Source: Lentzea sp033794685
GTDB lineage: Bacteria > Actinomycetota > Actinomycetes > Mycobacteriales > Pseudonocardiaceae
Reading direction: 5' to 3' (one strand)
DNA length: 64,000 bases
Assembly (NCBI GenBank): GCA_033794685.1
Contig: JARAYZ010000007.1
Each line of letters opens with the position of its first letter. Positions within the stretch are counted from its first letter, which is position 1. Under the pieces are notes generated by a model, which was not told the DNA's origin, did not search any database, and worked only from the letters and a program-made list of their open reading frames with translations. The position numbers and the translations under genes are program-made. Shown piece after piece: positions 19,053 through 27,136 of this stretch.

Positions 19053-20045
19053 GTGGACTTCGGTGTAGTGCTGCAGACCGACCCGCCGGCGCGGGACGTG
19101 GTGGAGGGCCTCCGCGCCGCCGAGGACTGCGGCTTCCGCTACGGCTGGACGTTCGACTCCTGCGTGCTGTGGCAGGAGCCGTTCGTCATCTACTCGCAGG
19201 TGCTGGCCGCCACCCGCGACCTGGTCATCGGCCCGATGGTCACGAACCCGTCCACCCGCGACTGGTCCGTGACCGCCTCGCTGTTCGCGACGCTGAACGA
19301 CATGTTCGGCAACCGCACGGTCTGCGGCATCGGCCGGGGCGACTCGGCCCGGCGCGTGATCGGCCAGAAGCCCGCCTCCCTGGCGACTTTGGGCGAAGCG
19401 ATGCACGTCATCAAGGAGCTGGCGGAGGGACGGGAGGTCGAGCACCACGGCACGGCGGTGCAGATCCCGTGGGTGCGCAACGGAAAGCTCGAGATGTGGA
19501 TGGCCGCGTACGGTCCCAAGGCGTTGAAGATGGTCGGCGAGCAGGCCGACGGCTTCATACTGCAGACCGCCGACCCGGACATCGCCCGCTGGACGATCGG
19601 CTCGGTCCGCGAGGCCGCGGTGGCCGCCGGACGTGACCCGTCGGCGATCACGATGTGCGTGGCGGCACCGGCCTACGTCGGCACGGACCTGACGCACCAG
19701 CGCGACCAGCTGCGGTGGTTCGGCGGCATGGTCGGCAACCACGTCGCGGACCTCGTGGCGCGGTACGGGGACTCGGGCGCGGTGCCCAAGACCCTGACCG
19801 ACTACATCAAGGACCGCGAGGGCTACGACTACGCCCACCACGGCAAGGCGGGCAACCGTTCCACGGACTTCGTGCCGGACGCGATCGTGGACCGGTTCTG
19901 CCTCGTCGGACCGGAGTCGGCGCACGTCGAGCGGTTGCAGGAGCTCAAGGAGATCGGTGTCGACAACTTCGCGCTCTACCTGATGCACGACGAGAAGGAC
20001 AAGACGCGGGACGCCTACGGGTCTTCGATCATCTCCGCTGTGTAG
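19053..20045 (+). CDS. LLM-class flavin (F420/FMN) oxidoreductase linked to pyrimidine catabolism
   Basis: 330 residues, luciferase-like TIM barrel (MDFGVVLQTDPPARDVVEGLRAAEDCGFRYGW; FGNRTVCGIGRGDSARRVIG; EMWMAAYGPKALKMVGEQADGFILQ). It looks like the group often annotated as F420-dependent oxidoreductase of the CPS_4043 type (from memory), which recurs beside hydantoinase genes. It starts 15 bp after hydA with a good ribosome site, so it is the last gene of the operon. The window lacks dihydropyrimidine dehydrogenase (PreTA) and RutA; this enzyme could supply the missing ring reduction or another redox step. That role is inferred from context only. Confidence 0.75.
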   Translation: MDFGVVLQTDPPARDVVEGLRAAEDCGFRYGWTFDSCVLWQEPFVIYSQVLAATRDLVIGPMVTNPSTRDWSVTASLFATLNDMFGNRTVCGIGRGDSARRVIGQKPASLATLGEAMHVIKELAEGREVEHHGTAVQIPWVRNGKLEMWMAAYGPKALKMVGEQADGFILQTADPDIARWTIGSVREAAVAAGRDPSAITMCVAAPAYVGTDLTHQRDQLRWFGGMVGNHVADLVARYGDSGAVPKTLTDYIKDREGYDYAHHGKAGNRSTDFVPDAIVDRFCLVGPESAHVERLQELKEIGVDNFALYLMHDEKDKTRDAYGSSIISAV

Positions 20046-20063
20046 TGGTGATAATGGTTCTTG

Positions 20064-22109
20064 ATGCCTGACGACGCCGACCTGTCCACGCAGTCCGTGG
20101 AGAACACCGTGCACGGCGCCGTGAGCGGGATGGTTCTGCAGGTCGGCGCCTTCACCGGCGACTTCCACCACCACGCCGCACCGCAGCGGGCGAACCTTCC
20201 GCTGCGGTGCGGTCTGGTACCTCCGCGCGCGGCCGCGTTCCAGCGCCGGTCCGTCGACCTCACCGCACCGGTGACGGTGCTGTCCGGGCTGCCCGGGGTG
20301 GGCAAGAGCCAGCTCGCCGCCGACCACGCCGAACAGCGGTGGGCCGCCGGTGAGGTCGACCTGCTGGTGTGGGTGACGGCCAGCTCGCGTGAAGCGATCG
20401 TCGCCGGGTACGCCGACGTGGCCGCGAAGCTGTTCGGCATCGAGGATCCCGAGCGAGGCGCACGGGCGTTGCTGGAATGGCTGGCGGGCAGGCACGAACC
20501 GTGGCTCGTGGTGCTGGACGACCTGAGGGCGCCCGCCGACCTCGACGAACTGTGGCCGCCGTCCACCGGCCAGGTCGTGGTGACGACGTTGCGCCGCGAC
20601 GCCGTGCTGCGCGGGCACCAGCGGACGTTGGTCGACGTCGAGACGTTCACCGAGGCCGAGGGAATCGCCTACCTGCGCACGGCTCTGGCCGACCGCCCCG
20701 AACTGCTCGACGACGACGGCCTGGTGCGTGAGCTCGGCGGGCTGCCGGTGGCGCTGGCCCAGGCCGCGGCGAACATGCTGGACGACCACATGTCCTGCGC
20801 GGAGTACCGCGCTCTTCTGCCGCAGCGGCGCGATCCCAGTGCCGCGACCTGGTCGCTGGCGGTCGAGCAGGCCGACCGGCTCGCGCGGACCGGGGTGGTG
20901 CGGCCGCTGCTCGACGTGGCGAGCCTGCTGGACCCCAACGGAATCCCGCTCGCGGTCTTCACCACGCGGGTGATGCTCGACTTCCTCGGCGTGGACGAGT
21001 TCGGGGCGCGCGACGGGCTGAGCTGCCTGCACCGGCTGAGCCTGGTCAGCTTCAGCGAGGGTTCACGCGAGGTGCGGGTGCATTCGCTCGTGCAGCGCGC
21101 CACCCGTGAGGCCTTGTCCGGCGAACGGGTCGGGGTGGTGGTCAGGGCCGCGGCGGACGCACTGGCGCAGGCGTGGCCGGACGGCGTCACGGATCCGTTG
21201 CGGGGTCAGGTGTTGCGGGCCAACGCCCAGGCGCTCGCCGATGCCGGTGGCGCCCACCTGTGGAGCCCGGGCGCTCATTTCCTGCTGTTCCGCGCGGGGC
21301 GGAGCCTCGGCGAGTCCGGCCACCACGCGGAGGCCGCGCGGTACTTCGACGCGCTCCGGGCCACCGCGTCGGCGAGCCTGGGGCCCGATCACCTCGACAC
21401 CTTGCTCAGCCGCAACAACGCCGCCGCCTGGCGTGGTGAGGGAGGCGACGCGGCCGGAGCGCTCCGGGCGTACGAGAGCCTGCTCGTGGACGTGACGCGG
21501 GTGTTCGGGCCGGACCACCGCGAAACGCTGAGGGTCCGCAACAACCTGGCCCACTGGATCGGCGAGTCGGGTGACCGGGCCGGCGCGGCCGAGGCGTTGC
21601 GGGACCTCTGCTTCTACCAGGTGCGGGTGCTCGGCCCGGACGACGCGGTCACGTTGACCACCCGGCACAACCTCGCTTACGCACAGGCGAAAACAGGGGA
21701 CCACGGCCGCGCGGCGGAGTCGTTCGAGCTGCTGGTGCGGGACCTGGAACGCACCGCGGGTCCCGAGGACGAACGGACCCTGGACGCGCGTTACGGCCTC
21801 GCCGCCGTCCTGGCCGCCGCCGGCGACGCCGACAGCGCGGCGGACCGGCTGAAGACGTTGCTGGAGGACCAGATCCGGGTACTGGGCCCGGACCACCAGC
21901 GCACGCTGCTGAACCGGTGGAGCCTCGCCCAGCACCTGGGACTCTCAGGCCGCCACGCGGCTGCCGTGGACGCGTTCGAGGCCCTGCTGGCAGACCAGCT
22001 CCGGGTCCTCGGCGAGCACCACCCCGACGTGCGCTCCACCCGTGCGAAGCTCGAACACTGGCGCGAGGTCAGCGCACAGGCCGAGTCCGACCGTCCCAGT
22101 CCTGGGTGA
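20064..22109 (+). CDS. NLR-like NB-ARC/TPR protein with N-terminal amyloid-like motif
   Basis: 681 residues from the ATG at 20064. Residues 14-37 (NTVHGAVSGMVLQVGAFTGD then FHHH) form a Gly-Val-Gln motif resembling the RHIM/PP-like amyloid signalling sequences described at the N-termini of bacterial NLRs. The NB-ARC ATPase follows: LPLRCGLVPPRAAAFQRR, Walker A GLPGVGKS (75-82), Walker B LVVLDD (148-153) and a GGLPVALAQAA motif; then a winged-helix region and about six TPR units built on VLGPDH-TL-R-N-A. It belongs to the STAND class of signal-sensing switches. Transcribed after the LLM gene but functionally separate. Its 3' end overlaps the convergent NUDIX gene by 41 bp. No effector gene with the same motif was found nearby. 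Confidence 0.8.
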   Translation: MPDDADLSTQSVENTVHGAVSGMVLQVGAFTGDFHHHAAPQRANLPLRCGLVPPRAAAFQRRSVDLTAPVTVLSGLPGVGKSQLAADHAEQRWAAGEVDLLVWVTASSREAIVAGYADVAAKLFGIEDPERGARALLEWLAGRHEPWLVVLDDLRAPADLDELWPPSTGQVVVTTLRRDAVLRGHQRTLVDVETFTEAEGIAYLRTALADRPELLDDDGLVRELGGLPVALAQAAANMLDDHMSCAEYRALLPQRRDPSAATWSLAVEQADRLARTGVVRPLLDVASLLDPNGIPLAVFTTRVMLDFLGVDEFGARDGLSCLHRLSLVSFSEGSREVRVHSLVQRATREALSGERVGVVVRAAADALAQAWPDGVTDPLRGQVLRANAQALADAGGAHLWSPGAHFLLFRAGRSLGESGHHAEAARYFDALRATASASLGPDHLDTLLSRNNAAAWRGEGGDAAGALRAYESLLVDVTRVFGPDHRETLRVRNNLAHWIGESGDRAGAAEALRDLCFYQVRVLGPDDAVTLTTRHNLAYAQAKTGDHGRAAESFELLVRDLERTAGPEDERTLDARYGLAAVLAAAGDADSAADRLKTLLEDQIRVLGPDHQRTLLNRWSLAQHLGLSGRHAAAVDAFEALLADQLRVLGEHHPDVRSTRAKLEHWREVSAQAESDRPSPG

Positions 22110-23019
22110 GCGCGGGCAGGAGTTCGGCCAGCTGCACCGGGTACACCGTGTCCTCTGTGGACTCCAGCTCCTCGGCGCTCCACCAGCGGTGGCCCGAGAT
22201 GCTGGTCTCCTCGACGTCGTTGAACCCCGAGGTGTCGATGGTCAGGTCGCCGTCGACGGAGGCGTAGAAGAACCACTCCTCCGCGTCGAACGTCTCGCCG
22301 TCGAAGCTGAACACCGCGCGGCGGCGCCAGATCGGGCCGACCAGCTGCTCCGGCGCGAGCTTGAGGCCGGTCTCCTCGAACGCCTCGCGGACGGCCGCGT
22401 CGCGCAGTTCCTCGCCCTCCTCGACGCCGCCGCCGACGGTGAACCAGAAGGATTCCTGGGGGCGGGCGGGGTCGAAGCCGTGGAACAGCAGCACGCGGCC
22501 CTCGGCGTCGGTGAGGACGACCCGTGCGGACGGGCGGGGCTTGAGCATCACCGCGTCGGACGGGGCCGCGGGTTCGGCGATCTCGAAGTACGACGGCTGC
22601 GGGGCGGTGCCGGCCAGGCGGAGCCAGCGGACGACCCTGCGGCGGCGCAGGAGGAGCGTGTCGCGGACGGCGTCGTTGTGGACGCGGCGGGCGAGCACCA
22701 CGCGTTCCTCGGCGTCGGCGAGCTCGAAAGCCAGTGCCTGGGCCACGGCCGAGCGGTCCAGGGCGCCGAGCAGGCCGGAGAGTTCGTTCTCGGCCTGTTC
22801 GCGGTCGGCGCGGGAGGCGGACTCGGCGCGGGACGCGGCGGCGGAGAGCGCGGGGTCCAGCAGGGCGCGGACCACGACGGCCCGGCGCGCCAGTGCGGCG
22901 TCGAGCGCCGCCCAGGCCGCGTCGGTGCGGACGTGCAGGCGGTCCAGGCGGTTCGCGATCGAGAGGACCCAGGCGGACAGCAGGAAAGCCAGGACGAAGA
23001 TGACGAGCGCGGTGGTCAT
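22069..23019 (-). CDS. Membrane-anchored NUDIX hydrolase (Rv2609c-like) with LemA-like N-terminus
   Basis: 316 residues. One transmembrane helix (3-22) is followed by an Ala/Arg-rich helical segment resembling LemA (ANRLDRLHVRTDAAWAALDAAL) and a C-terminal NUDIX domain with a complete box (GGVEEGEELRDAAV then REAFEETGL). NUDIX enzymes hydrolyse nucleoside diphosphate derivatives; the substrate is unknown. It is the last gene of the PIM block: its ATG overlaps the pimA stop (ATGA). The position matches Mycobacterium tuberculosis Rv2609c downstream of pimA (from memory), which supports a link to the GDP-mannose/PIM pathway or its by-products. Confidence 0.82.
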   Translation of the reverse strand: MTTALVIFVLAFLLSAWVLSIANRLDRLHVRTDAAWAALDAALARRAVVVRALLDPALSAAASRAESASRADREQAENELSGLLGALDRSAVAQALAFELADAEERVVLARRVHNDAVRDTLLLRRRRVVRWLRLAGTAPQPSYFEIAEPAAPSDAVMLKPRPSARVVLTDAEGRVLLFHGFDPARPQESFWFTVGGGVEEGEELRDAAVREAFEETGLKLAPEQLVGPIWRRRAVFSFDGETFDAEEWFFYASVDGDLTIDTSGFNDVEETSISGHRWWSAEELESTEDTVYPVQLAELLPALTQDWDGRTRPVR

Positions 23020-24128
23020 GCCTCGGTCACCCGGCGCGGGTCGGCGGCGATGGCGGTCTCGTAGACGCGCAGCACCTGGCTCGCGACGACGGACCAGTCG
23101 AAGGCCTGCACCCGCTGGGAGCCGATGTCGACGTACTCGGCGCGCAGGGCCGAGTCGCGCAGCACCGAACGCAACGCGTCAGCCAGGGCGGCAGCGTCGC
23201 CGACCGGGAACAGCGCGCCCGCCTTGCCGTCGTCCAGCACGCGGCGGAACGCGTCGAGGTCGCTCGCCACCACGGCGGTGCCGGCGGACATGGCCTCGGT
23301 CAGGATGATGCCGAACGACTCGCCGCCGGTGTTCGGGGCGACGTAGACGTCGAGCGAGCGCAGCATCCGGGCCTTGTCCTCGTCGCTGACCTGGCCCAGC
23401 AGGTCGACGCGGTCGGCGTGGGGGCCCTCGAACGGGGTCTCGCCGCGGCCCACGACGAGCAGGCGCACGTCCGGGAACTCGTCGGCGATCAGGCCGAACG
23501 CCTCCCACAGGATCGGCATGCCCTTGCGCGGTTCGTCGTAGCGGCCGACGAACCCGATCGTGCCGCCCGCGCGCGGGTAGCCGTCCAAAGTGGACGCGGA
23601 GGCGAAGAAGTCGACGTCGACGCCGTTCGGGATCTCCACCGCGTCACCGCCGAGGTGCTCGACCTGGACGCGCCGCGCGAGCGCGGAGACGGCGATGCGG
23701 GCGGTGACCTTCTCCAGGAACGGCTGCAGCACGGGCTGGAACGCCGAGAGGATCTTGGAGCGCGGCGTCGAGGTGTGGAAGGTGACGACGATCGGGCCGT
23801 CCGCGACCACCAGGGCCAGGAACGACAGGGAGGGCGCCGTCGGTTCGTGCAGGTGCAGGACGTCGAACTGGTGCTCGTCGGTCCAGCGGCGGACCCGCGC
23901 GTACGAGACGGGGCCGAAGCTCAGGCGTGCCACGGAACCGTTGTAGGGAATGGCGACGGCGCGGCCCGCGGACGTGACGAACGACGGCAGCGCCTGGTCG
24001 TCGTCGGCCGGCGCGAAGACGTTCACGTCGTGCCCGAGGCCGATGAGGGCGCGCGCGAGGTCCACGACGTGCGCCTGCACTCCCCCCGGCACGTCGAGCG
24101 AGTACGGGCAGACGATGCCGATCTTCAC
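23016..24128 (-). CDS. pimA: Phosphatidyl-myo-inositol alpha-mannosyltransferase PimA
   Basis: 370 residues, GT4 family, GT-B fold. It starts KIGIVCPYSLDVPGGVQAHV, with the Gly-Gly loop that clamps GDP-mannose, and carries the EX7E signature (GESFGIILTEAMSAGTAVVASDLDAFRRVL). It transfers the first mannose from GDP-Man to phosphatidylinositol on the inner membrane face. The GTG at 24128 overlaps the acyltransferase stop; an out-of-frame extension upstream that remains open is a shadow of the acyltransferase. Flanked by PatA-like, PgsA and NUDIX genes in the order known from mycobacteria. Confidence 0.93.
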   Translation of the reverse strand: MKIGIVCPYSLDVPGGVQAHVVDLARALIGLGHDVNVFAPADDDQALPSFVTSAGRAVAIPYNGSVARLSFGPVSYARVRRWTDEHQFDVLHLHEPTAPSLSFLALVVADGPIVVTFHTSTPRSKILSAFQPVLQPFLEKVTARIAVSALARRVQVEHLGGDAVEIPNGVDVDFFASASTLDGYPRAGGTIGFVGRYDEPRKGMPILWEAFGLIADEFPDVRLLVVGRGETPFEGPHADRVDLLGQVSDEDKARMLRSLDVYVAPNTGGESFGIILTEAMSAGTAVVASDLDAFRRVLDDGKAGALFPVGDAAALADALRSVLRDSALRAEYVDIGSQRVQAFDWSVVASQVLRVYETAIAADPRRVTEA

Positions 24129-25027
24129 CGCGCGAGCCTCCTGGCCAGGGCGGCGCGGCGGCTCTCCGGCAGGTCGGCGAGCCAGAGCTTCTGCAGCATG
24201 TGCCAGTCGGCCGGGTGCGCGGCGATGTCGGCGGCGAACACGTCCGCGACGGCCTGCGTGGCGGCCTGGACGGTGCTCACCTTGATCGGCGGGTGGATGC
24301 GGAAGTGCCAGCCGTCCGCGGTGAACCAGCAGCCGACCGGCAGCAGCGCGGCGCCCGTCGTCGACGCCAGGTGCGCGGGACCCGCGGGCATCAGGGTCTG
24401 CTCGCCGAAGAACGTCACGGGCACACCCGACGACGTCAGGTCCCGGTCCGCCAGCAGGCACACGACCTTGTTGGCGCGCAGGCGTTCGGCCAGCACAGTC
24501 GCCGGTGGACGGTCGCCGCCGTTGAGCGGCAGCACCTCGAAGCCGAGCGTCTCGCGGAACTCCACGAACTTGCGGTACAGCGACTCGGGCTTGAGCCGCT
24601 CGGCGACCGTCGTGAAGGTGCCGGAGTGGCCGACCAGCCAGACGCCCGCCATGTCCCAGTTGCCGCTGTGCGGCAGGGCGACGACCGCGCCGGTGCCGTT
24701 CGCGAGCGCCGCGTCCAGGTTCTCCACGCCGGACACCTGCGAGTCGCACTTCTCGTACGCCGCTTCGAGATCCATCGACGGCAGGCGGAACGCCTCGCAC
24801 CAGTACCGCGCGTACGACCGCAGCGAGTCGCGCACCAGTTCGTCGAGCTCGTCCTCACCGGCCCGCGGCACGACCCGCTTCAGGTTCGTGCGCAACTGCT
24901 CGATGCTCGCGCCCCCGCGCTTGACCGCGTAGTCGGCGCCGGCCTGGAACAACCCGCGCGCCCACGACTCCGGCAGCAGGCGGATCAGCCGCCACCCGGC
25001 GCTGTACCCGAGGGTCGCGAGGTTCAC
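24125..25027 (-). CDS. patA: Phosphatidylinositol mannoside acyltransferase (PatA-like, LpxL/HtrB superfamily)
   Basis: 300 residues. The acyltransferase HX4D motif is His120-Asp125 (VALPHSGNWDMAGVW); other blocks are LNGGDRPPATVLAERLRANKVVCLLADRDLTSSGVPVTFFGE and LPVGCWFTADGWHFRIHPP. The enzyme adds an acyl chain to the mannose of PIM1/PIM2 at the cytoplasmic membrane. The GTG at 25027 overlaps the pgsA stop (GTGA), and the stop overlaps the pimA start. Confidence 0.92.
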   Translation of the reverse strand: MNLATLGYSAGWRLIRLLPESWARGLFQAGADYAVKRGGASIEQLRTNLKRVVPRAGEDELDELVRDSLRSYARYWCEAFRLPSMDLEAAYEKCDSQVSGVENLDAALANGTGAVVALPHSGNWDMAGVWLVGHSGTFTTVAERLKPESLYRKFVEFRETLGFEVLPLNGGDRPPATVLAERLRANKVVCLLADRDLTSSGVPVTFFGEQTLMPAGPAHLASTTGAALLPVGCWFTADGWHFRIHPPIKVSTVQAATQAVADVFAADIAAHPADWHMLQKLWLADLPESRRAALARRLAR

Positions 25028-25629
25028 GCGGCCTCTTCCCGCGCCGACTTCGCGACGGCGAGGATGCGCTGCAGCACCGTCACGACCGTCATCGCCGCGA
25101 GCAGCCACAGGGAGATGTCCATCAGGTACGGCACACCCAGCCCCTGCACCCCGGCCCCGATCAACGCGACGATGAACCGCTCGGCCCGCTCGGCCAGGCC
25201 ACCGTCCGCGTTGAGCCCGGAAGCGTCGGCACGAGCCTTGACGTAGGAGATGACCTGCGAGGCCACCAGGCAGATGAACCCGGCCGCCGCCGTCCACCGG
25301 TTGCCGGTGTCGAAGGCGTACCAGGTGAGCGCCGCGAACAACGCCCCGTCCGCGATGCGGTCACAGGTGGCGTCGAGCACGGCCCCGAACCTCGTCGGCC
25401 CCTGCGCTCTCGCCATGGCGCCGTCGATGAGGTCGAGGAGCACGAAGAACGTCACCAGCGCACAGCCCAGGAACAGCTGCCCGCGGGGGATGAACCACAG
25501 CGCACTCGCGACGGCACCGATCGTGCCGACCACGGTCACGGCGTTGGGCGTGAGGCCACGCGCCAGCAGCCACGCCCCGATCGGATCGGTGACGCGCGAG
25601 ACGGACGCGCGAGCGAAGATGTTCAGCAT
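25024..25629 (-). CDS. pgsA: CDP-alcohol phosphatidyltransferase, phosphatidylinositol-phosphate synthase type
   Basis: 201 residues, about five to six membrane helices. The full CDP-alcohol signature is present: Asp66, Asp69-Gly70, Arg74, Gly82, Asp86 and Asp90 (DLIDGAMARAQGPTRFGAVL then DATCD). With PimA and PatA downstream it should make phosphatidylinositol phosphate from CDP-diacylglycerol and inositol phosphate, the membrane anchor of PIMs. The ATG at 25629 begins homology; the frame stays open upstream only because it crosses the tandem repeats at 25782-26006. In mycobacteria the HIT gene lies directly upstream; here it is about 1.8 kb away. Confidence 0.9.
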   Translation of the reverse strand: MLNIFARASVSRVTDPIGAWLLARGLTPNAVTVVGTIGAVASALWFIPRGQLFLGCALVTFFVLLDLIDGAMARAQGPTRFGAVLDATCDRIADGALFAALTWYAFDTGNRWTAAAGFICLVASQVISYVKARADASGLNADGGLAERAERFIVALIGAGVQGLGVPYLMDISLWLLAAMTVVTVLQRILAVAKSAREEAA

Positions 25630-25781
25630 GGCAGTTCGCAGCCTAGCTGGACTGGTGAAACGCACCGCTCGCGGGTGAGGCGGGGCGGTGCGGGCGGGTG
25701 GAGAGCCGCGGTGCGGACTCGGCCGGGTGGGACGTCCGGGAGTTGCGCGTGCGGGCGGGCGTGAGAGCTGAGATGGCGGCG

Positions 25782-26006
25782 GCCGGGAGGCGGCAGCCGT
25801 GCGAGCCCTGCTTCCGGTGAAGCCGGTGGGCGGCACCCCGTGCGAGCCCCTGCTTGCGGTGAAGCCGGGAGGCGCAGCCTGCGGGAGCCCTGCTTGCGAC
25901 GGCCGGTAGGCGGCAGCCCGTACAAACCCCGCTTGCGGCGAAGCCGCGAGACAGCAACCCGCCCAAGCCCCGCTTCCAGCGAAGCCGGGAGGCGGACCGG
26001 CAGGTG
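25782..26006. repeat. Imperfect tandem repeat array, ~41-bp unit, five and a half copies
   Basis: Units start at 25782, 25822, 25864, 25902, 25943 and 25984 (last one partial). Consensus: GCCGGGAGGCGGCAGCCCGT, then GCGAGCCCYGCTTGCGGYGAA. Copies differ by substitutions and small gaps. The array fills most of the 454-bp stretch (25630-26083) between pgsA and the XRE gene, where no gene is seen. It is open in several leftward frames, but the readings (repeated GFTASRG or ASPEAG) look like repeat translations rather than a protein. In the pgsA direction it would be the transcript leader. Confidence 0.75.
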
Positions 26007-26083
26007 CACCCGGCACCCGCGAACAGCCCGCCCAACCCCTCTCCTCGGATCCTCCCCAGAACCCCTCTCCCGGCTGCGGCGAA

Positions 26084-26923
26084 CTACCCGAGCCGGCGGT
26101 GGTCCTCGGCGATGCGCTTGAGCAACCCCTGCAACTCCTCCCCTCGCACCGCCAGCCGCTCCAGCCGCCCGAACAACGCGAGGTACTCCCTCACGTCCAA
26201 CGGGTCGGTGATGGTGGCGTTGCCGGTCAGCACGCTGACCGTCACCACTCGCTCGTCGTAGATGTGGAACCCGTGCAGGGCGACGACGTTCGCGTCGGCC
26301 GACCACGGCACCACGCCGAGGCGGACGTTCGGGCGGCGCTGGATCGCGGCCAGGTGTTCCACCTGTTCCGCCATCAGCTCGGCCGAGCCCATCCGCCACC
26401 GGAGTGCGGCTTCGGAGAGCACGAACACGAACTGCTTCGCCAGGTCGTCCATCCGGGAACGGCGGGTGCGCAGGGCGGCCACCGCGGCCTCCTGCTCGGA
26501 GTGCGGCATCGTCCCCAGCACGGTCCGCAGGTAGGGCTCGGACTGCAACAGCGCGGGCACCAGGTTGACCTGGAAGAACCTCGACGTCGCGGCCCGCGCC
26601 TCCACGCGGCTTATCGTCTGCTGGTGGCGGTGCGCTCCTCGGTGCAGCACGACACGACGGGTTTCCGCCTCCGCGTGCAGCGACTTGGCGAGTTCGACCA
26701 GTTCGATGCGCGTCTCTCTCGCGGCGGCCAGTTCCGCCACGAGACGCTCCACGTCCGTCACGGACGGGAGCAGCATGCCGTTCTCGATCTTCGACAGCTT
26801 TGACTGGCTCATCCCGGTGGCACGGGCGGTGGCCGTGCCGGTCATCTTCGCCTCGGTGCGCAACCGGCGTAGTTCACGCGAAAGCCGCTCTCTCGCTAAT
26901 CGCGAACGCTCAGGTGCGGTCAT
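26084..26923 (-). CDS. XRE-family regulator with DUF5753 domain
   Basis: 279 residues. The N-terminal helix-turn-helix (LRRLRTEAKMTGTATARATGMSQSKLSKIENG) is followed by the DUF5753 region (RVEARAATSRFFQVNLVPALLQSEPYLRTVL; GVVPWSADANVVALHGFHIYDERVVTVSVLTG), as in many Streptomyces and Pseudonocardia developmental or toxin-antitoxin-like regulators. These are usually paired with a small DUF397 protein; none is visible here. It lies between pgsA and HIT, which are adjacent in other actinobacteria, so it appears inserted. Confidence 0.85.
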   Translation of the reverse strand: MTAPERSRLARERLSRELRRLRTEAKMTGTATARATGMSQSKLSKIENGMLLPSVTDVERLVAELAAARETRIELVELAKSLHAEAETRRVVLHRGAHRHQQTISRVEARAATSRFFQVNLVPALLQSEPYLRTVLGTMPHSEQEAAVAALRTRRSRMDDLAKQFVFVLSEAALRWRMGSAELMAEQVEHLAAIQRRPNVRLGVVPWSADANVVALHGFHIYDERVVTVSVLTGNATITDPLDVREYLALFGRLERLAVRGEELQGLLKRIAEDHRRLG

Positions 26924-26991
26924 GTTCGCACCGTAACCATTCGCACACGGTGAGACGATCGGCCATAGGCGGGGACTTGACTCGCAGTTGA

Positions 26992-27022
26992 CACCTCCAG
27001 GTGGGTGATCTCACCTACCTGG
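26992..27022. promoter_or_regulatory. Nested palindromes upstream of the XRE gene
   Basis: CACCTCCAGGTG (26992-27003) overlaps a 26-bp near-perfect palindrome (26997-27022: CCAGGTGGGTGA-TC-TCACCTACCTGG, one mismatch). It lies about 75 bp upstream of the XRE start and is a good candidate autoregulatory operator. Confidence 0.5.
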
Positions 27023-27039
27023 AATCGCTTTGTGCTGGT

Positions 27040-27136
27040 GTTACGTCTCGTTCGACTGGAGAAATGCACCCGAAAGACGTAACCGAAAGCTATTCCTCAC
27101 GGCGTGGAAACACGCTTGATTGTCCGACTCGGACAA
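27040..27136. promoter_or_regulatory. Two further inverted repeats in an AT-richer intergenic stretch
   Basis: GTTACGTCT (27040-27048) pairs with AGACGTAAC (27075-27083). TTGTCCGA-C-TCGGACAA (27120-27136) is a perfect 17-bp palindrome. The whole 26924-27201 stretch is visibly richer in A/T than its surroundings and holds no gene. These are operator or small-transcript candidates. Confidence 0.4.

Noticed and set aside
19047..21032. Long open frame opposite the LLM and NB-ARC genes
   Set aside because: Antisense open frames of this length are common in high-GC DNA. The composition is His/Arg/Gly-rich and shows no domain.
23016..24800. PimA extended to a 594-residue protein
   Set aside because: The extra N-terminal part is Arg/Gly-rich antisense-like sequence overlapping the acyltransferase in another frame. 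PimA homology begins at the GTG at 24128, which also gives the GTGA overlap.
25630..26016. N-terminal extension of PgsA through the tandem repeats
   Set aside because: The frame is open only because the repeats lack stops; the reading is repetitive and the enzyme's first helix starts at the ATG at 25629.
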